Below, piece by piece: positions 17,845-27,395 of a stretch of DNA of 64,000 bases (its first letter is position 1; each line of letters starts with the position of its first letter). The notes below the pieces were generated by a model that was not told the origin of the DNA, made no database searches, and saw only the letters and a list, made by a program, of their open reading frames with translations. Source of the DNA: Ensifer sp. WSM1721 (GTDB lineage: Bacteria > Pseudomonadota > Alphaproteobacteria > Rhizobiales > Rhizobiaceae); NCBI RefSeq assembly GCF_000513895.2, contig NZ_CP165783.1, forward strand, positions 682,001 to 746,000, written 5' to 3'. A program made the translations under genes and the position numbers.

Positions 17845-19355
17845 GATGCCCCTCTTTCATTGGCCGCGGCGATCGCTTCGACGATCTGATGCGCGGTAAT
17901 ACGGTCGCCGCTCAATTCGGCGACGTGAGCACGGTCGCGAAGGACGACGATGCGCGTGCTGTAGGCGACGAGCTCCTCGAGCTCCGACGAGATGACGATC
18001 AGCGACATGCCTTTCTCGCGCAGGGTCTCGATGAGCCTGACGATTTCGGCATGCGCCCCGACATCGATACCGCGCGTCGGTTCATCGAGGATGAGGAGTT
18101 CCGGTTCGGTTGCGAGCCAGCGGGCGAGGATGGCCTTCTGCTGATTACCGCCGGAAAGCAGCTTGATCGGCTTCTCGCGGTCTGCGGTTCGGATGTCGAG
18201 CGCGCGGATATAGTGGTCGGCCAGCCGGTTCTGTTCCGCACGCGAGATCGGCCGTGTCCACCCGCGTCTCGCCTGCAGCGCGAGCACGATGTTCTCCCGG
18301 ACCGAGAGGTCGCCGACGATGCCGGCGGTCTTGCGGTCCTCCGGGCAGAAGCCGAACTTCCGACGGATGGCGGCGCGGGGCGACGAAAGATTGATTGGGC
18401 GTCCATCGATCTCGGCTGTTCCGCTGTCGGCGCGATGGGCACCGAAGAGGATTTCGGCCGTCTCCGTGCGTCCCGAGCCGAGGAGACCAGCCATGCCGAC
18501 GACCTCGCCGGCGCGGACATCGAGATCGAAGGGGGCGACATGTCCCCTGCGGCCGTAATTCCGGAAGCTATAACGCGGCTCTCCTTCGACGGCATCCGGA
18601 CGCGCCGATCGGATTTCGGCCGCCAGTTCCCGGCCGATCATCATCGCGATGAGATCGCGTCGCGCGAGGTCGGCGGTGTCGCGGGTTCCGACGACCTGTC
18701 CGTTCCTGAGCACCGTGATGCGGTCGGAGATCTCGTAGACCTGCTCGAGGAAATGGGTGATGAAGACAATACCGAGCCCGCGCGCCTTGAGACGCCGGAC
18801 GATGCGGAAGAGCATCGCCACCTCGTGCGCGTCAAGGCTTGCCGTCGGCTCGTCGAGGATCAGCACCTTGCCGGAAAGATCGACGGCGCGGGCGATCGCC
18901 ACGACCTGCTGGATCGCCACGGAATAGCTTGCTAGATCGCGCGTAACATCGAGTTCGAGCTCGTATTCCGCGAGGAGCTCGCGCGCCCTACGGTTCATCG
19001 CCTTGGTGTCGATCATGCCAAAGCGGCGCGGCTGGCGCCCGAGGAAGAGGTTCTCGGCGACGGTCAGGTTCGGCAACAGATTGACTTCCTGGTAGACCGT
19101 CCCGATCCCGAGCCTCTGGGCGTCGAAGGTGTCGCGCGGATCCACCTCGGCGCCGTCGAGCAGAATGCTGCCGCCGTCCCGCCGGTAGGCGCCCGTCAGG
19201 CACTTGATGAGCGTCGATTTGCCGGCGCCGTTTTCCCCGAGAAGCGCGTGAACTTCGCCGCGCCGGAGGTGAAAGTCGACCTTGTCGAGCGCCCTCGTGC
19301 CGGGAAAGCCCTTCTCGATCCGGCTGGCGGAAAGAATGTTGTCGCTGGTCTGCAT
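17841..19355 (-). CDS. ytfR: Galactofuranose-type ABC transporter ATPase YtfR
   Basis: 504 residues with two fused ABC domains, as usual for RbsA/MglA/YtfR. The first domain has Walker [10 protein letters not shown] and Walker B ILDEPTASLD; the second has a degenerate Walker A (GLLGSGRTE), the signature [15 protein letters not shown] and [18 protein letters not shown]. It lies between the binding-protein gene (95-nt gap) and ytfT (4-nt overlap). Length is close to E. coli YtfR (about 500). Confidence 0.88.
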   Translation of the reverse strand: MQTSDNILSASRIEKGFPGTRALDKVDFHLRRGEVHALLGENGAGKSTLIKCLTGAYRRDGGSILLDGAEVDPRDTFDAQRLGIGTVYQEVNLLPNLTVAENLFLGRQPRRFGMIDTKAMNRRARELLAEYELELDVTRDLASYSVAIQQVVAIARAVDLSGKVLILDEPTASLDAHEVAMLFRIVRRLKARGLGIVFITHFLEQVYEISDRITVLRNGQVVGTRDTADLARRDLIAMMIGRELAAEIRSARPDAVEGEPRYSFRNYGRRGHVAPFDLDVRAGEVVGMAGLLGSGRTETAEILFGAHRADSGTAEIDGRPINLSSPRAAIRRKFGFCPEDRKTAGIVGDLSVRENIVLALQARRGWTRPISRAEQNRLADHYIRALDIRTADREKPIKLLSGGNQQKAILARWLATEPELLILDEPTRGIDVGAHAEIVRLIETLREKGMSLIVISSELEELVAYSTRIVVLRDRAHVAELSGDRITAHQIVEAIAAANERGAS

Positions 19356-19450
19356 GGATACCGTCTCAGAAATGCCACCCGCTCTGCGGAGACGGGTGCC
19401 CGGGGCAGGGGACGGCCCGCGCCGTCAGTGGGCGCGGGCCGCAAGCGAGA

Positions 19451-20413
19451 TCAGTAACCGAGACCCTTCTTTTCCTCGTAGACCTTCATCGGATCGTCAG
19501 CCTGAGTGTAGAGCTTCGATTCCGTCTGGATCCACTTCGGCGGCTCCTTGCTATCCTTGAGATAGGCAGCAAGCGCGTCGAAGGCCGGACCCGCCATGTT
19601 CGGCGTGAGCTCGACGGTGGCATTGGCCTCGCCGGCGGCCATAGCCTGGAAGATGTCCGGAACCGCGTCGATCGAGACAACCAGGATGTCTTTACCCGGC
19701 TTCAGGCCGGCTTCCTTGATTGCCTGGATGGCGCCGACGGCCATGTCGTCGTTGTGGGCGTAGAGCGCGCAGATGTTCTTGCCGCCGTCTTCGGCCTTCA
19801 GGAAGCTTTCCATGACTTCCTTGCCCTTTGTGCGGGTGAAGTCACCGGTCTGGCTGCGGATGATCTTCAGGTTATCCTTGCCAGCGAGCGCCGCTTCGAA
19901 GCCCTTCTTGCGGTCGATGGCGGGCGAGGAGCCCGTCGTACCCTGAAGCTCGACGACGTTGCAAGGCTTGCCGGCCACGGTGTCGACCAGCCACTTGCCG
20001 GCCACATTGCCTTCATGCACGAGGTCGGAGGTCACCGCAGTCAGATAGAGATCCTTCGAGGCGTCGACGGTGCGGTCGAGCAGGATGACGGGGATTTCCG
20101 CATCCTTCGCCTCCTGCAGCACCTCGTCCCAGCCGGTGGCGACGACCGGCGCGAGCAGGATCGCGTTCACGCCCTGGGCGATGAAGGAGCGGATCGCCTT
20201 GATTTGGTTTTCCTGCTTCTGCTGCGCATCGGCAAATTTGAGGTCGATACCGCGCTGCTCGGCCTGCTGTTTCGTCAGCGTCGTCTCCGCCGCGCGCCAT
20301 CCGGACTCGGATCCGATCTGGGAAAAGCCGACGACCAGTTCCGCGGCCGAGGCGCTACCGAACATGCAGGCAGCAAGAATCGTGGCACTCGCGAGTGCTT
20401 TGCGAAATTTCAT
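19451..20413 (-). CDS. ytfQ: Galactofuranose-type periplasmic binding protein YtfQ
   Basis: About 320 residues after choosing ATG at 20413, which has GGGAGG 6 nt upstream and opens a signal peptide (MKFRKALASATILAACMFGS, cleavage near ASAA-ELVVG). VGFSQIGSESGWRAAET, ILLAPVVATGWDEVL, NVVELQGTTGSSPAIDRKKG and YAHNDDMAVGAIQAIKEAGL are near-identical to my recollection of E. coli YtfQ, which binds galactofuranose. It is the first gene of the operon. Confidence 0.9.
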   Translation of the reverse strand: MKFRKALASATILAACMFGSASAAELVVGFSQIGSESGWRAAETTLTKQQAEQRGIDLKFADAQQKQENQIKAIRSFIAQGVNAILLAPVVATGWDEVLQEAKDAEIPVILLDRTVDASKDLYLTAVTSDLVHEGNVAGKWLVDTVAGKPCNVVELQGTTGSSPAIDRKKGFEAALAGKDNLKIIRSQTGDFTRTKGKEVMESFLKAEDGGKNICALYAHNDDMAVGAIQAIKEAGLKPGKDILVVSIDAVPDIFQAMAAGEANATVELTPNMAGPAFDALAAYLKDSKEPPKWIQTESKLYTQADDPMKVYEEKKGLGY

Positions 20414-20471
20414 GATTTCCTCCCAAAGAACGCTGCACTCCATGCAGCCAGTGAGAAAAAATCATATTATA

Positions 20472-20483
20472 TTACTTTTGTAA
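20472..20483. promoter_or_regulatory. Candidate GntR operator upstream of ytfQ
   Basis: TTAC-TTTT-GTAA is a short inverted repeat in an unusually AT-rich stretch about 60 nt upstream of the ytfQ start. Its size and form resemble FadR-subgroup sites, and the operon carries a FadR-type regulator. The repeat is short, so chance is possible. Confidence 0.35.
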
Positions 20484-20606
20484 ACTCACATTTGATGTCG
20501 CCGTGCTGTATCCTTGAATTCGCCCACAGGCTGTAGGCACAGGGCTGCATTTCCAGCCGGCGAGGCGAGCTCGCCTGCCGGCGCAGACGGTGCATTTACC
20601 AGCGAC

Positions 20607-20819
20607 TCAGGCGCGATTGATTGTCGGAAGGAAAAGCTCCACTTCGCGTTGCCTTTCGGGGGCCAGGGTTTCGACGTTCTGCTTCCAGAACGCTTCCGCC
20701 TCAGCGGGTTCCTCTTCCCAACTTCTTATCGATGTCTGGTTATCGTCGATGACCACACGGCGATGGCCGCCGAGTCGCAGATACTCGCTCGCAAGTCTAC
20801 GCGCATTCGTGAGTTCCAT
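20607..20819 (-). CDS. Small conserved-looking hypothetical protein
   Basis: 70 residues, no membrane segment or signal peptide. It is rich in charged residues with a YLRLGGHRRVVIDDNQTS centre and ends PERQREVELFLPTINRA. A GGAG lies 7 nt before the ATG, which supports a real gene. It stands alone between the ytf operon and exoD. I do not recognise a domain and assign no function. Confidence 0.55.
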   Translation of the reverse strand: MELTNARRLASEYLRLGGHRRVVIDDNQTSIRSWEEEPAEAEAFWKQNVETLAPERQREVELFLPTINRA

Positions 20820-21015
20820 GGCTCAACTCCAGGTCCTAGCTTCGGGAAACCAGCTCGTCTGCAAAAACGCTTCGAACTCCTGGACGTTCCCGGACATGGC
20901 GACTCCAATTCATACTCCGTTTTCACCAACGAGACGAGAATATGATTTTTTGACAACGACTAAGTGGCAAAACCGGATACGGCGGATGAAGAGGTGTTCG
21001 CGGCGGCGGCTCGCA

Positions 21016-21600
21016 TCACGACAAGAGCAGCCGGTAGACGAAACAGGCAACGATGAGGCTGGCAGCGAAACCGACGCCCATCAGCAGTCCGTTCCTGACG
21101 AGCAGTCCGAGCCCGAAGATCGCAATGATCGTCATGGGCACGTTGGTCACCCAGGGAAGGAATTCCAGAAACGGGACGGTCAGCGAGAGCAAGATGCAAA
21201 TGAGGGCCGCAACTCGATCAAAGGGCTTGCGGGCGAGCGGATGCAGCCCGCGCGTCAACCAGGGGTCCAGCCAGGAGGACCATTTTTTCATCGTCCGGCC
21301 TGTGGACTCGACGATTCGCCGGGACACGGTTTTCTGGCGGAGGAAGCGTGGCAACCAAATATGCTGCAGCCCGGCAACAATCTGCAAAGAAGTGAAAGCA
21401 ACCACACCGGCGAGCACTGTCGAAACCGTCGGGACCATTCCCGCGGGGGACAAATTCGTACCGGCAGCCAGTACCAGTACGGCGCCAAAACTCCGGTCGC
21501 CTATGAGGCGGAGCAATTCGCCAAGGGAAAGCCGCGCTTGCCGCGCCGCACCGGCGAGTAACGCGTCCGCAAGCGCGCCGATGGATCGCCTGTCATTCAT
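21016..21600 (-). CDS. exoD: ExoD-family membrane protein
   Basis: About 194 residues. GELLRLIGDRSFGAVLVLAA, SPAGMVPTVSTVLAGVVAFT and the C-terminal pair of membrane helices are typical of ExoD, a protein first linked to exopolysaccharide production and nodule invasion in Sinorhizobium. ATG at 21600 is chosen; upstream in-frame GTG or TTG starts would overlap or crowd the preceding glycosyltransferase gene, but the Shine-Dalgarno at this ATG is weak. Position next to a glycosyltransferase fits a polysaccharide role. Confidence 0.82.
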   Translation of the reverse strand: MNDRRSIGALADALLAGAARQARLSLGELLRLIGDRSFGAVLVLAAGTNLSPAGMVPTVSTVLAGVVAFTSLQIVAGLQHIWLPRFLRQKTVSRRIVESTGRTMKKWSSWLDPWLTRGLHPLARKPFDRVAALICILLSLTVPFLEFLPWVTNVPMTIIAIFGLGLLVRNGLLMGVGFAASLIVACFVYRLLLS

Positions 21601-21640
21601 TGTCGATCGGGTTGCGCCCTCTCGGTTCAATTCCTCTCCC

Positions 21641-22732
21641 TTACGCAGCTTCGAGGCCAACTCTCTTTCGCTCCTCCGAGTGAGCCGAGGTGGCGTGCTT
21701 GTGAGCACCCGGGAGATTCTGGTAGATCTCGAGGTAGTCGCGTGTCATCCGCTCGGCGGTGAAGCGCCTGTCGAAGCTCTCGCGCACCTTCTGTCGGTCG
21801 AGCTCCAGCGTCCGCCCGAGCCTTTTGACGGCTTCTTCCAGCGTATCGACAAGGATACCCGAGACACCGTCTTCGATGACTTCCGGCGCGGAACCGTAGC
21901 GAAAGGCGAGCACCGGGGTGCCGCAGGCCATTGCTTCGATCATGACGAGGCCGAAAGGTTCCGGCCAGTCTATCGGGAACAGCAGTGTTGCGGCGTTGCC
22001 GAGGAAATCCGCCTTTTGAGATTCGTCGATTTCACCGATGAATTCGACTTTCGAATGGCTTGCGACGAGGGGTTCGACGACCGCCTCCCAATAGTCGCGG
22101 TCTTGAGCGTCCACCTTTGCGGCGATCTTCAGGGGCATGCCGGTCCGCGCGGCGATCTCGATCGCTCGGTCCGGACCTTTTTCCGGCGAAATGCGCCCCA
22201 GGAACGCCAGATAGTTTCCGCCGGGCGTTTGTGTAAACGGCAACACGTTCGGATCGAGGCCATGATGAACGGTGCCTCGCCAGTTGACAGGCGGCATCGG
22301 CAGCCGCTGGTTCTCGGAAATGGACACCACCGGAATATCCGGGAAGGCACGATAGAAGGGCTGGAGATCAGGCAGATCGAGCCGCGCATGGAGTGTCGTC
22401 ACCGTGCGGTCCGCAAAATCCCTGATCAACGGAAAGTGCAGAAACTCGATGTGAAAATGCAGGACGTCGAACTGGTACGCGCGACTGCGGACCTCCTCTA
22501 CCATTGCGACGTGATAAGGAAGGAAGTCACGGACCTCCGGATTGAGCCTCAGTGCCACATCCGAACAGGGCACCAGTTTGGCCGTGGTGAGCGAATCGCC
22601 GCTGGCAAAGAGAGTCACGTCGTGGCCCAGCCTCACGAGTTCTTCGGTGAGGTAGGAAACAATTCGCTCAGTTCCTCCGTAAAGCTTTGGCGGGACCCGC
22701 TCTGCAAGGGGGGCGATCTGCGCAATTTTCAT
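21641..22732 (-). CDS. Family 4 glycosyltransferase
   Basis: 363 residues, GT-B fold. An N-terminal glycine-rich acceptor loop (PPKLYGGTERIVSYL) is followed by FLGRISPEKGPDRAIEIA and the donor-binding EX7E motif (WPEPFGLVMIEAMACGTPV). GT4 enzymes transfer sugars from nucleotide-sugars to polysaccharide or lipid acceptors; the acceptor is unknown. ExoD lies 40 nt downstream on the same strand, so the two may be co-transcribed. Confidence 0.85.
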   Translation of the reverse strand: MKIAQIAPLAERVPPKLYGGTERIVSYLTEELVRLGHDVTLFASGDSLTTAKLVPCSDVALRLNPEVRDFLPYHVAMVEEVRSRAYQFDVLHFHIEFLHFPLIRDFADRTVTTLHARLDLPDLQPFYRAFPDIPVVSISENQRLPMPPVNWRGTVHHGLDPNVLPFTQTPGGNYLAFLGRISPEKGPDRAIEIAARTGMPLKIAAKVDAQDRDYWEAVVEPLVASHSKVEFIGEIDESQKADFLGNAATLLFPIDWPEPFGLVMIEAMACGTPVLAFRYGSAPEVIEDGVSGILVDTLEEAVKRLGRTLELDRQKVRESFDRRFTAERMTRDYLEIYQNLPGAHKHATSAHSEERKRVGLEAA

Positions 22733-22997
22733 CGTTAAGCTCCTGGCTCGATGGAATCCGACCGGGTGCCCGCGTTCAAAACGGCAAGCACGATCTCATC
22801 CTGCACAATTGCCAGAAAGCCGCTCTTGTTCCCTGTTGCCCGCCGTGCTTGCGGCGACGACCTTCATGTCCGCACTTATGGTTGCCGGAGGTGGTTGCAG
22901 GCTTACGCTCGACGCAAATCTTCCGGTCTTGAGTTGTTGCGAACCTCGCCAGAGTCGCGATTGCCGAGCCACGAAGTCACACCCGCCAGACCGCATT

Positions 22998-23540
22998 TTA
23001 GGGATATGAGAGGCGAGGCTCCTTCACGCGCTCGAGCTGAAAGAAGAAATGCCCGTCGTGTCCTTGCATGGTCATGACTCCAAGCACCCTGTCGGCATCG
23101 ATCTTTCTGAAATGGTCGATGATCGGCTTACTGTCGTAAACCATCGCCGCGCTGGCCTCTCCGCGGAAGCTCATCGTCCGTAGCGAAGCGACCGGACCTC
23201 TCGCACGCAGGTGCTTCAGCAGATGGGAGAACAGATTTCTGGCAGCCTTCGTACGACCCAGTCGATGGAAACGGAGAGAGAGATTGAGCGGAATTGCAGA
23301 GGGATCGATCGGCACCAGGCGGTTAACACTCTTCTTGAACAGGAGGGCATCGGCGCGCATGTCGGCGCGGAAACGCTTTCCGTACCATCCCAGATTTTCG
23401 AGCACTCCATCGAGCGGGTGCCCACTGGGGACTTCGCTTCCTTTCCAGAGGCCAATCAATTCCTCGAGGGATACCGGTTGCAGCCTGTCGAAATAGGTGA
23501 GGGCCGCATCCTCTGATGGGAACGTCATCCGATCGGTCAT
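22998..23540 (-). CDS. GXWXG and DUF4334 domain protein
   Basis: About 180 residues. The N-terminal GXWXG motif is in LEELIGLWKGSEVPSGHPLD and the C-terminal DUF4334-type segment is AMVYDSKPIIDHFRKIDADR followed by VLGVMTMQG. This two-domain layout is a known uncharacterised bacterial family. ATG at 23540 is used; the upstream Shine-Dalgarno is weak. No enzymatic function can be assigned. Confidence 0.78.
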   Translation of the reverse strand: MTDRMTFPSEDAALTYFDRLQPVSLEELIGLWKGSEVPSGHPLDGVLENLGWYGKRFRADMRADALLFKKSVNRLVPIDPSAIPLNLSLRFHRLGRTKAARNLFSHLLKHLRARGPVASLRTMSFRGEASAAMVYDSKPIIDHFRKIDADRVLGVMTMQGHDGHFFFQLERVKEPRLSYP

Positions 23541-23660
23541 AACAGCTCGACCCAAGAAGGCATGTGGTCGCTGGGCATATGGGAACGAGCATCGAACCTG
23601 GCTGTTCCAGTCGGCGACGCTGCAGGAACCCAGCTTGCAATAGCCCCGCTGCCGGCAGAT

Positions 23661-23927
23661 TCACGCGAACCGGGTCGCCGATCTCGCGCGCGCTTTTGCG
23701 GCTTCTTCCTCGCGGTTGCGCGGAGGTTGCGCGGTCTCGAGCGAATCGAGCAGTTCGCGAGCGCATGCCGCAATCGAACTCACGGCGCGCTCGAATGCCG
23801 CCTCGTTGCGTTTCGAGGGTTTGGTCGTTCCGCTCAGCTTCCGCACGAACTGCAGCGCGGCGTCATGGATTTCCTCGTCCGTCGCTGGCGGATCGAAATT
23901 GAACAAGGGTTTTATGTTTCGGCACAT
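23661..23927 (-). CDS. DUF2277 family protein
   Basis: 88 residues. The whole protein fits DUF2277: start MCRNIKPLFNFDPPATDEEI, middle LQFVRKLSGTTKPSKRNEAAF, and a basic C-terminus ending RARSATRFA. The family is small, cytoplasmic, helical and uncharacterised. It is a stand-alone gene between the GXWXG protein and a palindromic repeat. Confidence 0.88.
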   Translation of the reverse strand: MCRNIKPLFNFDPPATDEEIHDAALQFVRKLSGTTKPSKRNEAAFERAVSSIAACARELLDSLETAQPPRNREEEAAKARARSATRFA

Positions 23928-23976
23928 GTGTCGCTCCAGGTCATTTCATTTCCCTCCGACCTTGAGGGCAGGGCGG

Positions 23977-24081
23977 CTACTGCATGTTTCCTTAAATCGT
24001 AACCGATTTAAGGATAAAACATGCAGCAATACAAAGTGCTGCGGCGATCTTTGCGCGTCTGATAGACGCGCGTCGCTGCTG
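23977..24081 (+). repeat. RIME1-like palindromic intergenic repeat (best-preserved copy)
   Basis: The first hairpin runs from 23980 to 24026: left arm CTGCATGTTTCCTTAAATCG, loop TAAC, right arm CGATTTAAGG then AAAACATGCAG. A short spacer leads to a second hairpin based on GCGCGTCTGATAGACGCGC. At about 105 bp with two palindromes it fits the published description of RIME1. It lies downstream of the GMC gene. Confidence 0.8.
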
Positions 24082-24187
24082 TTAGCGCCCCTCAGTATAT
24101 CCGATGAGGAACGGCATATTCGAGGCGCTTCAGTGTTAGCTCCCGTCGCGCGTGCGTTTGGCGCCTGCGACACGCCCGACTTCGCCT

Positions 24188-25810
24188 TCATTGCTGAAGA
24201 ATGATTCCTGCCGCCTTTTCAGCGATCATGATGACCGGAGAGTTGGTGTTGCCGGAGACAATAGCCGGCATGATCGAGGCATCGACGACACGCAGGCCGC
24301 CAAGCCCGTGTACCTTGAGAGAGGAATCCACCACTGCCAGCGAGTCCCCGCCCATCTTGCAGGTGCCGACCGGATGGAAGATCGTCGTAGCGATATCGCC
24401 GACCCGACGGATCAGTTCCTCGTCGGTCTGGAATTCCACCCCCGGCAACATTTCCGTCGGTCGGAATCTCGCGATCGAGTTGGTGGCCATCAGGCTTCGG
24501 GCGTGGCGGATCGCCTTGGCGGCGAGCAGCCGATCGCCGACCGTCGACAGGTAGTTCGGGCGGATGTCGGGCGCGGCAGCGGGGGATTGGCCCACCACAT
24601 GCACGCTCCCCCGGCTCTCGGGGCGAAGATTGCAGACCGAGACGGTCACGGCCGGGAACTTGTGCAGCGGCTCCCCCAGCCGATCGGTACTGAGCGGCTG
24701 GACATGGTATTCGAGGTCGGCGGTGGCGACGGCCGGATCGCTCTTGGCAAAAATGCCGAGCTGGCTTGGCGCCATCGACAAAGGGCCGGAGCGTCTGAGG
24801 ATATATTCGAGCCCCATTCCCGCCCGGGAGAAGATGTTGTGGTAGAGCTGGTTCAGCGTCTTTGCCCCATCGATCCGGAAGACGGTGCGGATCTGCAAGT
24901 GATCCTGCAGATTTTCCCCGACGCCTGGCAGGGCGTGCGCTATCTCGATGCCGGCGGCCGAGAGGACATCGAGCCTGCCGATCCCGGACAGCTCCAGAAT
25001 CTTCGGCGAGTTGATCGCGCCGGCGGAGAGTATGACCTCGCGCGTGGCGCTTGCGAGGTGCATCCGGCCATTCATGCGAAAGCGCACGCCTTTCACCTGC
25101 CGGCCGTCGAAGGCGAGGCGCTCCGTCTCCGCGCCCGTCAGCACCCTGAGATTGGGTCGCTTCATCGCCGGGCGAAGGAAGGCCTTGGTCGTGTTCCAAC
25201 GCACCCCGCCGCGCTGGTTCACCTCGAAATATCCGGATCCCTCGTTGTCGCCGGTGTTGAAATCGTCCACCTTTGGAATGTCGAGCTCTTGCGCCGCGTC
25301 GCGAAAGGCATCGAGGATCGGCCAGGACAGGCGCTGCCGTTCGACACGCCATTCTCCGCCGGCGCCGTGCATGGCAGACTTGCCGCGGTAGTTGTCTTCG
25401 GACTTGAGGAAATAGGGCAGCACATCGTCCCAGCCCCAGCCGACATTCCCCGCCTGGCGCCAGCCGTCGTAGTCGGCCGCCTGGCCGCGCATATAGATCA
25501 TGCCGTTGATCGAGGAGCAGCCGCCGAGTACTTTGCCGCGGGGGTAGGGCAGGGCACGGCCGTTGAGGCCTGGCTCCGCAGCCGTTCTCATCATCCAGTC
25601 GGTGCGCGGGTTGCCCATGCAGTAAAGATAGCCGATCGGTACATGCACCCAGTGATAGCGATCGCTGCCGCCGGCCTCCAGCAGCAAGACGCGGTTTCTC
25701 GGATCGGCCGAAAGCCGGTTCGCCAGGACGCAGCCGGCGGACCCCGCGCCGACGATGATGAAATCGTAGCTGCCCGCATCGGTGGCGATGTCGTCCGCAC
25801 GCCCGTTCAC
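24188..25810 (-). CDS. GMC-family FAD-dependent alcohol oxidoreductase
   Basis: About 540 residues, the usual choline dehydrogenase/GMC length. The FAD dinucleotide motif is [16 protein letters not shown] near the N-terminus, GMC signature 1 is in [20 protein letters not shown], and the active-site pair is His479 (HPVGTCKMG) and Asn521 (SGNTNSP). GTG at 25810 overlaps the kinase stop as GTGA; an ORF reading further upstream merely shadows the kinase. It ends a nine-gene operon, so it probably oxidises a polyol or alcohol intermediate. Confidence 0.83.
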   Translation of the reverse strand: MNGRADDIATDAGSYDFIIVGAGSAGCVLANRLSADPRNRVLLLEAGGSDRYHWVHVPIGYLYCMGNPRTDWMMRTAAEPGLNGRALPYPRGKVLGGCSSINGMIYMRGQAADYDGWRQAGNVGWGWDDVLPYFLKSEDNYRGKSAMHGAGGEWRVERQRLSWPILDAFRDAAQELDIPKVDDFNTGDNEGSGYFEVNQRGGVRWNTTKAFLRPAMKRPNLRVLTGAETERLAFDGRQVKGVRFRMNGRMHLASATREVILSAGAINSPKILELSGIGRLDVLSAAGIEIAHALPGVGENLQDHLQIRTVFRIDGAKTLNQLYHNIFSRAGMGLEYILRRSGPLSMAPSQLGIFAKSDPAVATADLEYHVQPLSTDRLGEPLHKFPAVTVSVCNLRPESRGSVHVVGQSPAAAPDIRPNYLSTVGDRLLAAKAIRHARSLMATNSIARFRPTEMLPGVEFQTDEELIRRVGDIATTIFHPVGTCKMGGDSLAVVDSSLKVHGLGGLRVVDASIMPAIVSGNTNSPVIMIAEKAAGIILQQ

Positions 25811-27336
25811 GCTGCAGCTCCCGTCGTCAGAGTTTGCGAAGCGGAAAGCCGCCGCCAGAACGGTGCCATCACATCGGCAATCTCCCGATAGAGGGCATAT
25901 CGTCGGGCATAATGCGCTTCGAGCGCGGTGTCCGGGCGGTAGTGCCGCTCGGTTCTCACCATTGCACTCGCTCCCTCGGCGAAGTCGGCGAAGATGCCAA
26001 CGCCGGTACCGGCAGCAATGGCCGCGCCCAAGGCGCCCGTCTCGCGCGAGCGGGCGACGGAGACCGGGACGCCGAGCACGTCGGCAAAGATCTGGGGCCA
26101 CACGAGGCTGCGCGACCCGCCGCCGGAGAGCACCGCCTGGTCGAAGCTCGCGCCCGCCGCCCGCATCGTCTCAATGTGCTGGCGATGACCGAAGGCGACG
26201 CCTTCAAGCACGGCGCGGACGAGGTGGGCCTTGGTGTGCCAGCCGGCGATGCCGTAGAAGCCAGCCCGGGCATTGCCATCCAGCTGCGCGCCATAGAGAT
26301 AAGGGTGGTAGAGCGGATCGTCGGAAGTCGGAGCGCGCGTCGAAGCCAGTTCGCAGCAGAGGTCGAAGGGCGACCGCCCGTCGGAGCGCGGCTCGGAAAA
26401 GAACTCGCGCACCAGCCATTCGAGGTTTGCGGCCGAGGTCGCGCTCGACTCGATCGCCATGTAGCGGTCGCGGTCGAACGTGGAGGACATGAACACCGGT
26501 CCGTCGAGCTCGGGGCGATCGATGATCACCTGGTTGATGCTCCAGGTGCCGGCAATGACGGAAGCAGCACCCGTGCGGGTAACGCCCGAGCCGATTGCCG
26601 AAGCTATCACGTCGAAAAGGCCGCCGACAACCGGCGTCCCGGCAGCAAGGCTTGTTTCGGCGGCCGCCTCCTCCGTGACGCGGCCGCCGATGTCGGCGCT
26701 CTCGAGGAGAGGCGGCAGGAGATCCATACTATCGGCAAGGCCGTAGGCGGCCAGCAGCGCCCGGTCGTAGCGCCGGCCGGCGACATCGAGCAGGCCGCAA
26801 CCGGTCATGTCCGAGACGTCGCTGACGCGTGCGCCCGTCAGCCGGTTGACGATGAAGTCCTTGCAGAGGAAGACGGTGCCGATCTTTTCGAAGATCTCCG
26901 GCCGGTGCCGTTTCAGCCAGGCGAGCAAGGTCGGCGTCTGCGAGGGCCATGGCCGCTGCCTTCCGATCGGATAGGTGCGGTCACCGACGCCTTCCGACTG
27001 CCATTGCTCGACTAGAGCTGCCGCCCGCGTATCGAGCGACTGGATGCCGAGAAGCGGTCGTCCATGGCGATCGAGCGCATAGAGGCCATTGCCATGGCCG
27101 GCGCAACCGATCGCGGCGATTTCGCCTGCGTCGATCCCCGCCTCATCGACACAGGTACGGATGACCCGACGCGCGTTCTCCCAGAGCTCGTCCAGGCCGC
27201 GCTCGACATGACCGGGGGAGGGCATGCGGCTGTGCCCTTCGGCCGAGGCTGAAGCGATTTCATTGCCCTCCCGGTCGAAGATCACCGCCTTGATGACGGT
27301 GTTGCCGGCGTCGAGCCCCAACAGATAGTCTCCCAT
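25807..27336 (-). CDS. FGGY-family carbohydrate kinase, L-xylulokinase-like
   Basis: About 509 residues. The FGGY N-terminal phosphate-binding region is [40 protein letters not shown], the GTWSINQVI segment and [15 protein letters not shown] resemble E. coli LyxK (L-xylulose kinase) more than glycerol or erythritol kinases. ATG at 27336 has GGGAGGGG 6 nt upstream. In the operon it would phosphorylate an imported ketose or polyol and make the substrate for the neighbouring aldolase. The exact sugar is inferred. Confidence 0.82.
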   Translation of the reverse strand: MGDYLLGLDAGNTVIKAVIFDREGNEIASASAEGHSRMPSPGHVERGLDELWENARRVIRTCVDEAGIDAGEIAAIGCAGHGNGLYALDRHGRPLLGIQSLDTRAAALVEQWQSEGVGDRTYPIGRQRPWPSQTPTLLAWLKRHRPEIFEKIGTVFLCKDFIVNRLTGARVSDVSDMTGCGLLDVAGRRYDRALLAAYGLADSMDLLPPLLESADIGGRVTEEAAAETSLAAGTPVVGGLFDVIASAIGSGVTRTGAASVIAGTWSINQVIIDRPELDGPVFMSSTFDRDRYMAIESSATSAANLEWLVREFFSEPRSDGRSPFDLCCELASTRAPTSDDPLYHPYLYGAQLDGNARAGFYGIAGWHTKAHLVRAVLEGVAFGHRQHIETMRAAGASFDQAVLSGGGSRSLVWPQIFADVLGVPVSVARSRETGALGAAIAAGTGVGIFADFAEGASAMVRTERHYRPDTALEAHYARRYALYREIADVMAPFWRRLSASQTLTTGAAA

Positions 27337-27364
27337 GCTGAACCCCTCCCAAGGTCCGGTTGCG

Positions 27365-27393
27365 GCCGCACACACTTTTCCTCATACCGCTCT
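27365..27393 (+). repeat. 29-nt intergenic repeat, copy 2
   Basis: Same-strand match to 8603-8631 with 3 mismatches in 29 nt. It lies in the 59-nt gap between the kinase and aldolase genes, where it would be transcribed as part of the operon mRNA in antisense orientation. Confidence 0.55.
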
Positions 27394-27395
27394 TG

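Noticed and set aside
22733..22997. Short ORFs between the glycosyltransferase and GXWXG genes
   Set aside because: Neither strand shows a recognisable protein or convincing ribosome-binding site.
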